The notes: generated by a model not told the origin, from the letters alone. DNA of 64,000 bases from Blepharisma japonicum (GCA_949751835.1 CATKHK010000119.1:48153-112152), one strand, 5' to 3'. Shown: positions 44,550-55,141, numbered from the stretch's first letter. Program-made: numbers and translations.

Positions 44550-44948
44550 CTAAAAAAGTCAAGTTATAATATTAAGTAGCTGAATTAACGGATCATGAGG
44601 CTTTGATAAGTGATTTCTTAGGTGGTAGATTGAAGAGTACTGCTTACTGCAGCCCATTATTGGGCATCCAAATTTCTTAAGATCATGAATCATTTTATGA
44701 TGATAAGACCTTGCACTTGATGATGAAAAAGCTCTATTGCATCCTCTTTCACACTTAAAAGGCTTTTGTGAAGTATGTTTACTATTGCAATGCCTTTCTA
44801 ATTGCTCTTTAGTAGCAAACATTTTTCCACACCCACATGAAAATGGTCTATATCCTTGATGAACTACCTTAATATGTCTTTCTAATGAGTAGCGGTGCTT
44901 GATATTTTTATGGCAAAAGTTACATTCAAAATACTCACTATCATCCAT
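44550..44948 (-). CDS. TFIIIA-like C2H2 zinc-finger protein
   Basis: A 132-residue protein with four C2H2 zinc fingers: CNFCHKN..H...H, CGCGKMF..H...H, CERGCNRAF..H...H and CPIMGCSKQY..H...H, with 12-residue inter-ligand spacing and GYRPF / SQKPF linkers. Two fingers have the CxxxxC form (CERGC, CPIMGC) typical of TFIIIA and of RNA/DNA-binding fingers. The stop at 44550 (TAG) lies three codons past an in-frame TGA that standard-code reading would take as the end. Acidic N-terminus is short. No other domain. Confidence 0.8.
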
Positions 44949-45274
44949 TTTAGGAAAGATAATTAATTTCTGATTCCATACTTAAATAGCATCAATAGTT
45001 ATATTGAAGATTATCTATTATAAAAAAAATTTAAGTTTTGATCCATGTTCTAGACCTTTAATAAAGGTGATTTTCAATAAGATATTTTAATCTTATAAAA
45101 CTATAGCTAATGCCTTACAGAAGGGATTTATATGAATCAAGAATATATAAGAAAAGCAGTTATCAATTAATTTAATTAGAATTTGTAAAAAAAGTAAAAC
45201 TGTAGTTACTTAATACTTGATATAAAGTAAACCAAATTAATTAAAAGCTTGATTATTTAATAACAAATATTTAT
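44949..45274. other. intergenic, nothing recognised
   Basis: About 325 nt, AT-rich, upstream of the zinc-finger gene. No frame or repeat recognised. Confidence 0.45.
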
Positions 45275-45634
45275 TTAGCTTAACTTTTTCTTGAGATTTT
45301 CAATTTCTTGTTTCGCTTTCCGAATTTCAATTCTTTTTAAAAGTCTGTCTTTATCAAAATAGCGTACAGCAAGATATTTACCTGCTACTTGCATCCCTTT
45401 CAAATGGTCCATTGCATTTTTTGCGTCAAAAATATCTTCATATACGATGAAGGCTGACCCTTTTGTATCTCCTGCAATTCCTTTCCTAATTTGTCTGATA
45501 GCGCCGTATTTTCCAAAAATTTCATAAAGCTGCTCAGCAGTAATTTTTGTAGGTAAATTTTTTACATAAAGTATCCTATTAACCTCTTTTGGAAGTCTCA
45601 TCTGTTCGCTTAGGTCCATTTTGTGTTCGTTCAT
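45275..45634 (-). CDS. SF3B6: splicing factor SF3B6 (p14)
   Basis: A 119-residue RRM protein that matches SF3B6/p14, the U2 snRNP subunit which contacts the branch-point adenosine. The signature LPKEVNRILYVKNLPTKITA is nearly identical to human [20 protein letters not shown], and GKYGAIRQIRKG, SAFIVYEDIFDAKNAMDHL and YLAVRYFDKDR follow. RNP1 is modified as GSAFIVY, as in the family. Interesting here because the genome has 15-16 nt introns, so the branch-site machinery works under extreme spacing. Single exon. Confidence 0.94.
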   Translation of the reverse strand: MNEHKMDLSEQMRLPKEVNRILYVKNLPTKITAEQLYEIFGKYGAIRQIRKGIAGDTKGSAFIVYEDIFDAKNAMDHLKGMQVAGKYLAVRYFDKDRLLKRIEIRKAKQEIENLKKKLS

Positions 45635-45666
45635 TATGTAAATTATTTACATTTATTAAAATAAAA

Positions 45667-48273
45667 TTAAGGTAAAGGCACATCGCAGTTTTTAAGCCAA
45701 GCATCTAATTCGTCCTCATCACCATTTACTATTGCTAATTCTTTTTCTAGCTGTGATAAAAAGTCATCATTTGGAATTGCACTTATTGGATTTTTCTCTT
45801 CTTTTTTTATCACTTTAGGTGACTTAGACTGTATAGGTCTAGTCTGTTTTTGTTGTGTAATTGATCTTGTCCTTTCAGGTGTTTTGCTTAGACCTTTGAC
45901 TGGCTCATTTTCTTTCTGTGAGATCCCTTTTTGTATTGGCGATTTTGATAAATCATCTTCATATACTTTGAAATTGGGGGATTTTGATCTAATATCAGGT
46001 TTTATATAAGCTAAGTTTTCTTGTTGCTTTGAGATTGAATTTCTGACTCCTTCTTCACTTATTTTTAAGATTGGCGATTTGGAGCGTGAATCAATTTTTA
46101 TGCTAGTTTCGTTTTCCTTGGGGGTTGATCTTTTTATTGAGGTTCTTGGCGGATCATCATCATTTAGCTTTAAAATAGGAGATTTTGACCGTGACTCTAG
46201 TTTTGGGTTTACTGCTCTTTTCTTTTGAGTAATTCTATTAGATGAAGGAGAAGGGGACACTGCTTTCAAGGACTCTTCTTTTGTAGTTGGCTTTTGATGA
46301 TTTTTATTACGACTTATGCTAACTGATTGAGACCTGATTGGTGTTTCTTGTTCTTGCTGTTTTATTATTAGCTCTTTTTGAGTTTTAGGAGAAGAAGTTT
46401 TATAAGGCATTTCGAAATTTATTGAATTCTCAATCTGAGCTTCTGCTTTTGGTGAAAATTCTATTGGAGGATGCTCAAATCCTTTTGAAAATTTAAAATC
46501 ACTCTCAAGCTTTGGCGAAATTGGCTTAACAGGAATTTCTTCTTGTATGGCAGATTGTTGTGTATTGAACTGAGCTGCCATGCTTTCAGTCCTTGATGGT
46601 TCGCTTCTATTTTCTTTTTTCGCTTTCATAAGCTCTTTTACGCTTAATTTAATTTGTGGTCTCTGAGGAGGTTCCTGATTGACTATTTCTGGGAATTTAA
46701 TAACTGCAGGAGGCTCTTCATAACTGATAACAGGCTCTTGAGTTTCTAATGGCTTTAATGCTTCATTGGCTTCTTTATTAAAACTCTCTATAATTTCTTT
46801 ATTATGCTTATAAGGAATTCCTCTTATTGCAGATTTCATAAACTGAGCATCTATTGCAACTCTTCCAAGTGTATTTAAATTATCAACCAATTTTTTTGCA
46901 AAAAATTGGACTTTATTCACAATTTGTGTTGACGTAAATTGGTCAAGCTTCACAAAAATATCACCCATATAAGCTTCATCACTAGAAAAATCATAATTTG
47001 TAATAGGATAAGGAAACTGCTCTTCAGCAATTTCTCTGTCACTTTTAGGTATAGAATTTCTTGTTTTGTGCATTTCTTGTGTTAATTTTATTGATGTTTG
47101 TGTCAGTTTGGATAATAATCGTAATAAATAATAAATTACTTCTGAATTGCTGTGACTAAAAATAGGCATATTCTGCTGTTCCAGCTCTTTTATGCGGGAA
47201 ATTAAGATTTCTTCTTTTTTTCGTAATTCTTCTAATTCTTCTAGTAAGCCAGTAGGTATTTTCAGCTGAGGCTCAGGATTTTCAGATTCTTCATCATAGA
47301 GCACAGGAAAACTGACAACTTCTTTGCATCGGGATGCAAATTGCAAGGTTGATATTGTTTCGCTGCCAGAAGTGTAGCTTGGGCCTACTGTAGCAATCAT
47401 AACAACTTTTCCGCGCAATGAAGGCTGCAAAAGTCTTGTTAATTTTGAATCACGGAATGGGATATGGCCTGTCGCTTCAGAAGCCAAAGCGCATATTACT
47501 TTTCCTAGCGCACTTAAAGAGCCATTAATGAACTTAGCTTCATCCAAACGCTGGCCTGAAGAGCTGGTACCCCGTACCCTCTCGCTGCCAGCAAGATCAA
47601 TTAAAGTTAATTTTGAATAAATTGTTTTTTCATTTATAGTCGACTCAATATCTAATGTAAGCACTATATGTGATCTTGACGAGGTCTGATTTGCATTGGT
47701 GGAGCCCATAATTCTATTACACAACCCTGCATTTATCAAATTTGCTGCCTGAGAAAAATCATCAACAGGTACCTGTGTCAAATCTTTAACGAAAATTCCT
47801 GAATTCACATCTTCCCTGAGCAATAAAGTCTTTTTGGTTGGATTCAACAAATCATATATATTTTCCATATAAATCTGCAAAAAACTAAGTGTCACAGTGC
47901 CTTCTTTTACTCTATCAAAAATATGTTTAATAGCTGCAGGTACAATTCCTTCAGATTTTGTTGTCACTTTTTTAAGAAGTCCCATTGTATGAGTTTTTCC
48001 TGTCCCTGTTTGTCCATATACAAATAAAGTCCCATGATATCCTTCTAAAACACTATCCACTAGGTCTCTTGCTGTAGAATCATACACTTCTTCCTCAGTT
48101 GAATTTTCTTCTAAAACTGAGTCAAAATGGAAAGGGCGGATTGTATCTCGAGGATAATAAAGTTTTAAGGTTTGAGGGTCGCTAATTTCGACACATTTTC
48201 GGAAATCTTTGGATTTATTTTCTTCTTGGCTGGCTGGGCGAACTCTGATATGAACTTTTACTTGTTCTTCCAT
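45667..48273 (-). CDS. kinesin with N-terminal motor and repeat tail
   Basis: An 868-residue kinesin. The motor fills residues 1-330: P-loop GQTGTGKT (87-94), switch I NQTSSRSH, switch II DLAGSERV, and the HIPFRDSKLTRLLQPSLRGK segment. A short coiled coil (LLEELEELRKKEEILISRIK) follows. The C-terminal 350 residues are basic, Pro/Ser-rich and carry a repeated motif of the type SKSPILKxxD/E (RSKSPILKLNDD, RSKSPILKISEE, RSKSPNFKVYED), so the tail is disordered with possible kinase sites. Subfamily not decided; the short coiled coil is unlike classic kinesin-1. Single exon. Confidence 0.93.
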   Translation of the reverse strand: MEEQVKVHIRVRPASQEENKSKDFRKCVEISDPQTLKLYYPRDTIRPFHFDSVLEENSTEEEVYDSTARDLVDSVLEGYHGTLFVYGQTGTGKTHTMGLLKKVTTKSEGIVPAAIKHIFDRVKEGTVTLSFLQIYMENIYDLLNPTKKTLLLREDVNSGIFVKDLTQVPVDDFSQAANLINAGLCNRIMGSTNANQTSSRSHIVLTLDIESTINEKTIYSKLTLIDLAGSERVRGTSSSGQRLDEAKFINGSLSALGKVICALASEATGHIPFRDSKLTRLLQPSLRGKVVMIATVGPSYTSGSETISTLQFASRCKEVVSFPVLYDEESENPEPQLKIPTGLLEELEELRKKEEILISRIKELEQQNMPIFSHSNSEVIYYLLRLLSKLTQTSIKLTQEMHKTRNSIPKSDREIAEEQFPYPITNYDFSSDEAYMGDIFVKLDQFTSTQIVNKVQFFAKKLVDNLNTLGRVAIDAQFMKSAIRGIPYKHNKEIIESFNKEANEALKPLETQEPVISYEEPPAVIKFPEIVNQEPPQRPQIKLSVKELMKAKKENRSEPSRTESMAAQFNTQQSAIQEEIPVKPISPKLESDFKFSKGFEHPPIEFSPKAEAQIENSINFEMPYKTSSPKTQKELIIKQQEQETPIRSQSVSISRNKNHQKPTTKEESLKAVSPSPSSNRITQKKRAVNPKLESRSKSPILKLNDDDPPRTSIKRSTPKENETSIKIDSRSKSPILKISEEGVRNSISKQQENLAYIKPDIRSKSPNFKVYEDDLSKSPIQKGISQKENEPVKGLSKTPERTRSITQQKQTRPIQSKSPKVIKKEEKNPISAIPNDDFLSQLEKELAIVNGDEDELDAWLKNCDVPLP

Positions 48274-48314
48274 TTAACTGAAATAATGATTAATTAATTT
48301 TAGCAAAAATAATT

Positions 48315-48968
48315 CTATTTATATTGCTGAGGCACTTCATAAAGCATTTTGGAGTTCAAAATATTATTTTGTAGGTCTCTATCAAAATCTTTATATTGAA
48401 TCAAAGTACTGAATTGCTTTTTCAGCGCTTTTCGGAATTTTCTGCTATCCTTTGACATGTGTTCATAGACGAAATTTCTTTCATTTTCAAATAATTTTTC
48501 TTCAAATTTTCTTTCTAATGTATATTTATAATATGTAAAAATTTCAGATGCGATATGGTCAAGCTCCATTTCGCTCAGATAGTTTAGTTCAATATCTTTA
48601 TACTTTTTTACTGCTTCAATTAATGGCCGATTATATTTTAGCAAAGCGTCTTCACTACTCCTATCATTTTTCCAATAATCAGAAGTTTTTTCGCTTTCTT
48701 CATCTTCATATGAGTTAGGAGTGTTTTTGTCCTCTCCTTCGTGTTCTCTTTCTTCTTCCTCTTCTTTGCTAATAATTTCTGCTTTTATTTCTTCATGGTT
48801 TATAATGCCAATTGAACTTTTTTCTTCTTCAATATAGTTCGAATTAGAAAAATTCGACCTTATGGACTCTGGATTCATATGGACTCTTGAATATTCACTG
48901 GATATATCTGGATCTTGTGCTGGCTCAGGAGAAAATAAACAAGAGCATATATTCTTAAGCGAAATCAT
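48315..48968 (-). CDS. acidic protein, unknown
   Basis: A 217-residue protein without recognised family. The N-terminal half is very acidic and disordered (IISKEEEEEREHEGEDKN). The C-terminal half (from residue 110) is helical with KYKDIELNYLSEMELDHIAS, then ERKFEEKLFENERNFVYEHM and FRKALKKQFSTLIQYKDFDRD. The first residues MISLKNICSCLF contain two Cys near the start, so N-terminal lipidation is conceivable. Sits between the kinesin and the FYVE-like coiled-coil gene on the same strand; no known link. Confidence 0.6.
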   Translation of the reverse strand: MISLKNICSCLFSPEPAQDPDISSEYSRVHMNPESIRSNFSNSNYIEEEKSSIGIINHEEIKAEIISKEEEEEREHEGEDKNTPNSYEDEESEKTSDYWKNDRSSEDALLKYNRPLIEAVKKYKDIELNYLSEMELDHIASEIFTYYKYTLERKFEEKLFENERNFVYEHMSKDSRKFRKALKKQFSTLIQYKDFDRDLQNNILNSKMLYEVPQQYK

Positions 48969-48997
48969 ATTTATTATAAGTAATTTACATATAAAAT

Positions 48998-50149
48998 TTA
49001 AAATAAGTCACACCTTATGCATTTTGGACTTTCTGCCATTATCTGATTTTTGGCTTTATCTTCAAGTAATTTATTTTGGACTTGATGGAATGATTTTTTT
49101 ACATTTTCTAACTTCTCCAAGTAATTATCAGGGTCCATTTTGAGAATAATTTTTGGTCCTTCATCATAGTTAGCATCATTTCTCTTTTGCTGATCTTCTT
49201 CAGCATCAGTCGCCAATAAATCTTGATTCTTGTTTTCAAAAGGATATATTGATCTTTCAGTTTTTGCGTTTAATTCTTTTTCTAATTTTTCAATTTCCTT
49301 TTCTTTTCTCATATTTGAGTTCATTGTGCAATTCAGTTCTATTACAAGCATGTCATTTTCCTCTGCAGTATCTCTTTTCTGTTTAGCTAATTCTTCAATA
49401 ACTTCTTGGATTTTAGACTTTTCTTCATAATTGCCGAAAGAGTTTCCTGAAAATTGATCAGCTTTTCTTAATAATTTAAGCTTTACAGCTTCTAATTCCT
49501 CTGATTTTTTCTTCATCTCAGATAGCTTGTTTCGGTTGTTTTCATAATTCTCCTTTTCTTTGTCTTTTTGATTTTCAAGCTCTTCTATAACCTTCAAATC
49601 AATTTTTTGTTTTTCTCTAGCATCTTTGAGTCTTATTTCTAATTCCTTTTTCTTGGCTTTTAGCTCTTCTTTAGTTGAAGTAGCCTTATTTCTTTTTTGT
49701 AATAGTAAATCTAATTGAAAATCATGATCACTTTGATTATTTTCAATCTCCTCTTCCAGTTCTTTTCTTTCTTTAGATAAGCTTTCTCGATTTTCTATTT
49801 CTTTATTAATTCTTATTTTTAATTCAGAGATCTCCTGCCTGAATTTTCTATATTCACTATTAAAATCTGTGATTATAATTTTGTGACTGCAAATAATACA
49901 CATTTTTTCTAGTTTTGAGGTTTCTGGGTGTAAGGCTTGCTTAGAAATACATTTTGCGCAGATTCCACGATAACAGAACATACAACAATTTTTTTGTGAA
50001 TGTGATATTCCAGGAATGTTTAATGACATCTGACAAACTGTGCATTTTGTATCAAGTTTTCATTGCTCACGGTCTGTTGGAAGCTCTATTGGAAGGTCTT
50101 CATCAACGACTTCAGAAGCAAAACTGTTTGTAAAGGATGAATCTGCCAT
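48998..50149 (-). CDS. degenerate FYVE-type zinc finger, long coiled coil
   Basis: A 383-residue protein with one TGA (Trp) at the WKLD motif, so the real start (50149) lies upstream of the standard-code frame. The FYVE-like finger (residues about 31-90) has WKLD, CTVCQMSL, SQKNCCMFCYRGICAKC and KMCIICSH. All metal-binding Cys pairs are present, but the RRHHCR phosphoinositide patch is replaced by SQKNCCMF, so PI3P binding is doubtful. A coiled coil of about 200 residues follows, and a C-terminal CIRC pair. Same layout as the FYVE gene at 22320-23216, which suggests a paralogous family of rods in this organism. Confidence 0.75.
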
Positions 50150-50557
50150 ATAATTAATTATTGAAGTTTACTATTTATTCGGCATGCTGGTGAATATTTT
50201 CGTTCATATTTCAAAAAAATGCAATTAACTTCAAAAGAATGAATAATTATGGTGTCCTTATCTTAGACGAGACACTGCGCTATGTATAACGAATTGGATG
50301 ATAATTTAATGCAATTAAATATAATTAATATGAAGGAATTTTTAGAATGCCTAATTATGATGTTAAAATATAATATAAAACTTTTAAAATTGGGACTATA
50401 AATAATTAATTAAATTATTTATCTTAAACGACAATAAATATATTGATCTTTTCTTTTTACTATTCTCATATTCAAATCTTCAAATTTTCCATTTTTCCTT
50501 TTGAAGGTTTTAGTATCTCCATTTTCATTTAATAGTCTCACATTTTATTATTATAAT
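50150..50557. other. divergent intergenic, nothing recognised
   Basis: About 410 nt between the FYVE-like gene and the SDR gene. AT-rich with no frame; presumably holds both promoters. Confidence 0.45.
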
Positions 50558-51496
50558 ATGTTAGCCCATATCAGTAAAAGCATTGATAAAATAGTTGAAA
50601 AAACACCAAAAACAGCACTATATGGCTTTGCAGCACTAGGCTCATTTTATGTTCTGAGATCAGGTTTTCGGGTGTTGTCTTCTTTTTACAGACATGTAAT
50701 TCGAAGACCTCTCGATTTTTCATCAAGATATGGTAAAGGTAGCTGGGCTCTCGTCACAGGTGGTGCAAATGGAATTGGCAGAGCCTGGTCCCAAGAACTT
50801 GCAAAACTAGGTTTTAACATTTTAATTATTGATTTTGATGGAGAAGCTGCCAATCAAGCTAAAGAAACGATTGAGCTTAACTATAAAGTTGTTGTCGAAA
50901 TGTTCATATTAGATCTATCTGACCAAGACAATATACCAAATATCGGAAAATTCATAGAAGAAAATAATTTAGATATTTCCATACTCGTAAACAATGCTGG
51001 TGCTCACAAAATGGCTCCAGTAAAGGACATGCCAAATGAAGATATTTTGAAATTGATAAACACCAATGTCATAGCTATGACTTTATTGACCAGGCTGCTA
51101 CTACCAAAATTATTAGAAAGAAAACAGAGATCAGCAATAATTAACATGTCTTCCGTTTCTGCACATATAGGATTCCCATATTCCACAGTTTATGCAGCAA
51201 CTAAATCATATATAAGAATTTTTTCAGCAAGCTTAAGAGAAGAAATTAAAGAAAAAATCGACGTTTTAGTTGTGTCGCCTGAAGGAGTCAGCACAAATAT
51301 GACGAAAAAACCAGTAGGAGGGGATATTGTAAAACCTGAAGATTGTGTAGTAGGAGCTCTTAAAGAGCTTGGAAGAAGAATTGAAACTTTTGGAGCTCCA
51401 AGACATACTTGGAATGGATGGAAAAACAGCTTTATTTCTGATGATACAAGAAGTGCAATGATTGAAGGATATTTACGGAAATATTTTATTAAGTAG
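50558..51496 (+). CDS. 17-beta-HSD12/3-ketoacyl-CoA-reductase-like SDR
   Basis: A 312-residue short-chain dehydrogenase. An N-terminal membrane segment (LYGFAALGSFYVLRSGFRVL) precedes the NAD(P)-binding TGGANGIG (residues about 67-74), then the NNAG block, the Ser in IINMSSVSAH, and the active-site YAATK (Tyr212, Lys216). The order and the N-terminal anchor are those of HSD17B12/KAR (3-ketoacyl-CoA reductase of ER fatty-acid elongation) and HSD17B3. The substrate is inferred. The ATG at 50558 is chosen; upstream codons in frame are non-ATG and AT-rich. Convergent with the FHA gene, only 14 nt between stops. Confidence 0.85.
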   Translation: MLAHISKSIDKIVEKTPKTALYGFAALGSFYVLRSGFRVLSSFYRHVIRRPLDFSSRYGKGSWALVTGGANGIGRAWSQELAKLGFNILIIDFDGEAANQAKETIELNYKVVVEMFILDLSDQDNIPNIGKFIEENNLDISILVNNAGAHKMAPVKDMPNEDILKLINTNVIAMTLLTRLLLPKLLERKQRSAIINMSSVSAHIGFPYSTVYAATKSYIRIFSASLREEIKEKIDVLVVSPEGVSTNMTKKPVGGDIVKPEDCVVGALKELGRRIETFGAPRHTWNGWKNSFISDDTRSAMIEGYLRKYFIK

Positions 51497-51510
51497 TTGT
51501 TAAGAGTCTA

Positions 51511-52941
51511 TTAATCTTGGAATTGGAAACGAAATTTATAGTCGTTTATTGAGAAAACGTCATCGTCATTGATTTTTTCAAATGCAGAAAATTCTTGACT
51601 GTTTATTTCGCTTCTCCGCTTTAGCCCAAAATAAGTAAAATTTGTGGAGTTGAGGTCTCTTAAATATATTTTTCCATCAATTAATTCAAATCGAGCATGG
51701 TTTCTACTTATTTCTTCATCATTCAGTAATATATCAGATTTCTCTACAGCTCTTCTTCCTATTGTCAAATTTCTTTCAATTAAATGCTCTTTGGTTTCTA
51801 AACCTCCGAAATCTCCTTTATTCCAGTAAATCCCAATTTTATTTTGGTCTATATAAATAATCTCAAAAATTTGACTTGACTGAATTTTTCCAAGCCTGAT
51901 GATCATACCTGCCTGGAGAGCAATTGGATGATTTGGAATGATTCTTTTCCATACAATTGATCTATAAAAATCCTTTCCTTCACTATACGAAGTATCAATA
52001 CAATAAAATCCATCATCCAAATTTACAATACACATATGAATTTGACTTAAATTTGACATTATAGGGTCAAAATTTACTTTATTTAAATTTTCACCATCAA
52101 CATATTTCCCAAAAACATTTAGCTTCTTGGACTTATCTTTATTATTGGCAAAGGTTATCTCTTGACCTACTTGTAAAAATATGCTTTCTCTCAACTCTTT
52201 AGGGACAGCAATAACTGTTAAAGTTAAATTAGATTCAAAAACAGTGTTTTCTTCTAACCTATATTTCATGCTTTCAATTAACATATATATTAAATTCATA
52301 GTTCTATAAGCATTAAAAGATTGATATTCTCCAAAAAATATATAGCATAAGTCTTCAAGACCAGAAATGCATGCTCCTGGATGATCAGAATTGTCAGATA
52401 AAATATAAGTGACTAACTCTTTTAAATAGCAAGTGTTAAAACACCCACAAATTTCAAGAAAATTTAAGATTTTGTTAACTGCTAGTTCTAATTTGACTGT
52501 ATTTTCCTCTTTTCATATTAGCCTTTTTAATTTCAATATCATTGCTTTTCTTAGTAAGTCTGCTATAGGAATATTCTGATTTTCTATTAAGCAGGTCAGC
52601 TCTTCATCTTCGCAAATAAAAGTTTGGGAGATTTGAGAAGAAAAGCAATCAATAAAATGTTTTGTACAATAATTTAAAGCTGCATAGCCGTCTTCGGCTT
52701 TTTTTTCAAAAATTGAATTTATTTTGATGAGATTTTTTAAAAGTTCTAACAGTCTTTCAATATAAACTGGATAGGAGTGGACAAATCTAATGATCTGAGG
52801 AGCGATTGAATGGACGCGAGATTCTTGTAATGGATGATTTGGGATTTCTATTGATTTTAGTATATTGTAAAAAGAAAGAATATAATTGTAATACTGATTT
52901 GATGATAAGCCTGGAGCAGAAAACTTTGTTGGATTTTGCAT
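51511..52941 (-). CDS. FHA-domain protein
   Basis: A 476-residue protein read through one TGA (Trp at RLIWKEENT), which unites two standard-code pieces lying in the same frame. Residues 1-220 are helical and of unknown type (HSIAPQIIRFVHSYPVYIER, ADLLRKAMILKLKRLI). The C-terminal 80 residues are an FHA domain: NLTIGRRAVEKSDILLNDEE, ISRNHARFEL, IYLRDLNSTNFTYFG. These contain the GR, SRNHA and LxDLxSxN signature residues that read phosphothreonine. The middle part resembles another beta-rich segment. FHA domains work in DNA-damage and cell-cycle signalling, but the partner here is unknown. Confidence 0.8.
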
Positions 52942-53132
52942 TTATTATAGAAAATATGAAAAGTAGTGATTATTATTTTTAGATTAGAATAAATGGGAAT
53001 ATCATAAACCAAAGAATAGCTTTATTTTGGCAGCTACCACATTCTTATAGGTCACAAAATTCTAAAATGAATTAAATTCAATAATATGACTTTTGAATAA
53101 AGATTGACAATAAAATCGGTTTCTAAAATATA

Positions 53133-53385
53133 TTAAGTAGCAATATGACAAGGCGAGTTAAACAATAAATGCACGAATTGATCATTATATGGTATTTTCT
53201 GTTTTGCCCTGCATCTAGTTATTGTCCATCCAGCTGTTAAGATTGGTGAATTAGAGCTTGAAGCAGCTGTAAATGAATTTTTTGGCAGCCCAGTTGAGAG
53301 AGGATGAGCAAAGTCTATTACAATATTTGGAAGATCAGCGCTTATATGGAATCTAAAGAATCGACTCTGCAAGTGTTTCCTATGT
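53133..53385 (-). pseudogene. truncated, frameshifted remnant of the Cys-rich surface family
   Basis: On the minus strand a 79-residue frame (PNIVIDFAHPL, ILTAGWTITRC) aligns with the C-terminal segment of the intact copy at 59048-60461 (PNIIELDFASAL, ISTAGWTLNAC). Upstream the match continues as GNTCRVDS (family GNTCRADS) but in a different frame, so a one-base deletion separates the two. No N-terminal half, no start codon. Clearly a dead fragment of that family in the same orientation. Confidence 0.6.
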
Positions 53386-53395
53386 AAGTTAGTCT

Positions 53396-53883
53396 AAAAT
53401 ATATCTGACGAGGGCTTCAGTTGTTTGAGCGCTAGAAATGATAGAAAAATATTAAATTTCGATTGAGTGCTCAAGATCAAGCTGGTTGGCATGCTTCTTA
53501 ATAAAGCTAAGGTAGAAAGTAGTTTAAAGCATCACCATAGTAAATGTATTGGCCTCATTTGCCTTAACAAAAGCAGATAAGAAATAGAGAAGCCTTTTAA
53601 CAATTCTCTGAAAAGGCTTCGAAAAAGAACTGAGTCAGAGAAATATATTGGTTTTCTTAGGGAAAGAGCAAAATTCCCCTTGAATAGCTAGCCAAGATTG
53701 TCTGATGAGTATTTGTTGAGATCTAGGAAGAAAATTGTGAATATAGCTGCATATGTTTTGATAGCTACCATGACGATTTTACTATCAATTAAGGAAATCC
53801 AGATTTTGGAAACCCTTTGCAAAAAAATAATTGCCACTTTAGGAGTGGAGCAATACAGATGCTATGATTTAGGGCTTTTATAA
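53396..53883 (+). pseudogene. decayed protein-coding remnant, unknown
   Basis: The plus-strand frame from about 53396 reads as protein-like (for example NFDWVLKIKLVGMLLNKAKV, KRLRKRTESEKYIGFLRERA, RKKIVNIAAYVLIATMTILL) but contains TAA and TAG stops at two points, neither of which fits a 15- or 16-nt intron. The end is a hydrophobic segment followed by KKIIATLGVEQYRCYDLG. No family recognised. An ancient, inactivated gene is the best reading. Confidence 0.35.
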
Positions 53884-54479
53884 ACTTTGAGTTAAAATAT
53901 AGCTGAATTTTTCACTTAATTGAAAATATTTCAAGTCAAAAACTCACCGAAATTCCACACAAAATATTAATAAATCACACTATCAAAAATCTCACTATCG
54001 AAATTTATCAAATTTCTAATGTCCAAAGACACAGCATCTAAAATAATAGCAATAAAAGAATTCATAAAATCAGTATTAGAGCCCTGTGAAATGAGTTTGA
54101 AAAATCCTATAACAGTTTTAACCCTATAGCAATATCTGCAATTGAAATTTCTTTACTTTTAAACTCTCCTATATCTATATTCCATCACTAATTCTTGGAA
54201 AATGTCTTTATAATAAGCCGATTTCTTGTGAGATGTGTAGGAATTATTCTTAAATTATTTACAATTTTATTTTCTGCTTTGCTGCTATAAGGCGGATAAA
54301 ATAATTTGATGAAATACCACACTCCATTTTGATATAATTGCAATTTTGCTCACCTCAAGGCTTTTTAGATTAATGGGAATTGTGCCTGCGTAAGTGAGCA
54401 TGAAGACAGATTAGAGTGAAGGATAGATATTTACTACCCCATTAGATGCTATATTTTTGGATTCATTTATACAAAAACT
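53884..54479. other. AT-rich DNA with stop-riddled coding traces
   Basis: Short minus-strand stretches look protein-like (SNGVVNIYPSL, MLTYAGTIPINLKSLEVSKI, SKEISIADIAIG) but stops fall every 20-40 codons in all frames. Reads as an old decayed continuation of the remnant at 54480-54827. Nothing else seen. Confidence 0.3.
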
Positions 54480-54827
54480 CTATATAAAAATTTTTCTGAT
54501 ATGATGAGCGAATTTTATGAGATATCACAGATTCTTGAATCCTTTAGAATAAATTCTATTTTCTGAGTTATTTACCATAAGATGAATATCTGAATGAGTT
54601 TCTATTCTACTGATTGAAATCTCATCTGTCCAATTAAAGTAGCTTCAGGTTGCGTTTGAATTTTTTGGAATTTGAAAGAGAATAAGTTCACTTGCTATGA
54701 AAAGGTAAGCAGTAACTAAAAGGTGAAAAATAAATTTTTCCTTAGAAAACCTCGAATTTGCTGAAAGTTTAAATTGTTTGTGATGCCAAATATTTAATAT
54801 AGTTTTTCCTTCTTTAAGTATAAAAAG
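54480..54827 (-). pseudogene. decayed membrane-protein fragment, unknown
   Basis: A 115-codon open stretch on the minus strand with one TGA (Trp), bordered by TAG on both sides and without a start codon. It has a hydrophobic run (FIFHLLVTAYLFIASELILF) followed by an apparently extracellular segment (ATWSYFNWTDEISISRIETH) and a basic end (FAHHIRKIF). No intron at the borders fits. Probably part of a lost gene. Confidence 0.25.
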
Positions 54828-55141
54828 CTAGCTGGTGAAACTTCAATTTAGGATGGGATTGTTTTATTTGTGATTTCATCAATTAGCCTTCGATACTATT
54901 ATAAACTGTGTTACTTAAGTTATTATGTTTGTATACTTTTTATTAGTAGAAAGTCAATATTTAAATAATTTTTAATGTTTTTAGGATATATTTTTATAAA
55001 CTTGAACACTATTTTTTTGAAGGAATGTTAAAATAATATTTTTTTATGATTAGAATTCAAAAAATCAAATAATAAACTAAAACGAAAAAATTGCAGAATA
55101 ACACCATTAAAATTAATTACTTACACCATCTTTAAATTAAT
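54828..55141. other. intergenic, nothing recognised
   Basis: About 310 nt of very AT-rich DNA up to the border of the duplicated unit. No frame seen. Confidence 0.4.

Noticed and set aside
54019-54129. 36-codon plus-strand ATG frame
   Set aside because: Too short and without features; lies among stop-riddled traces on the other strand.
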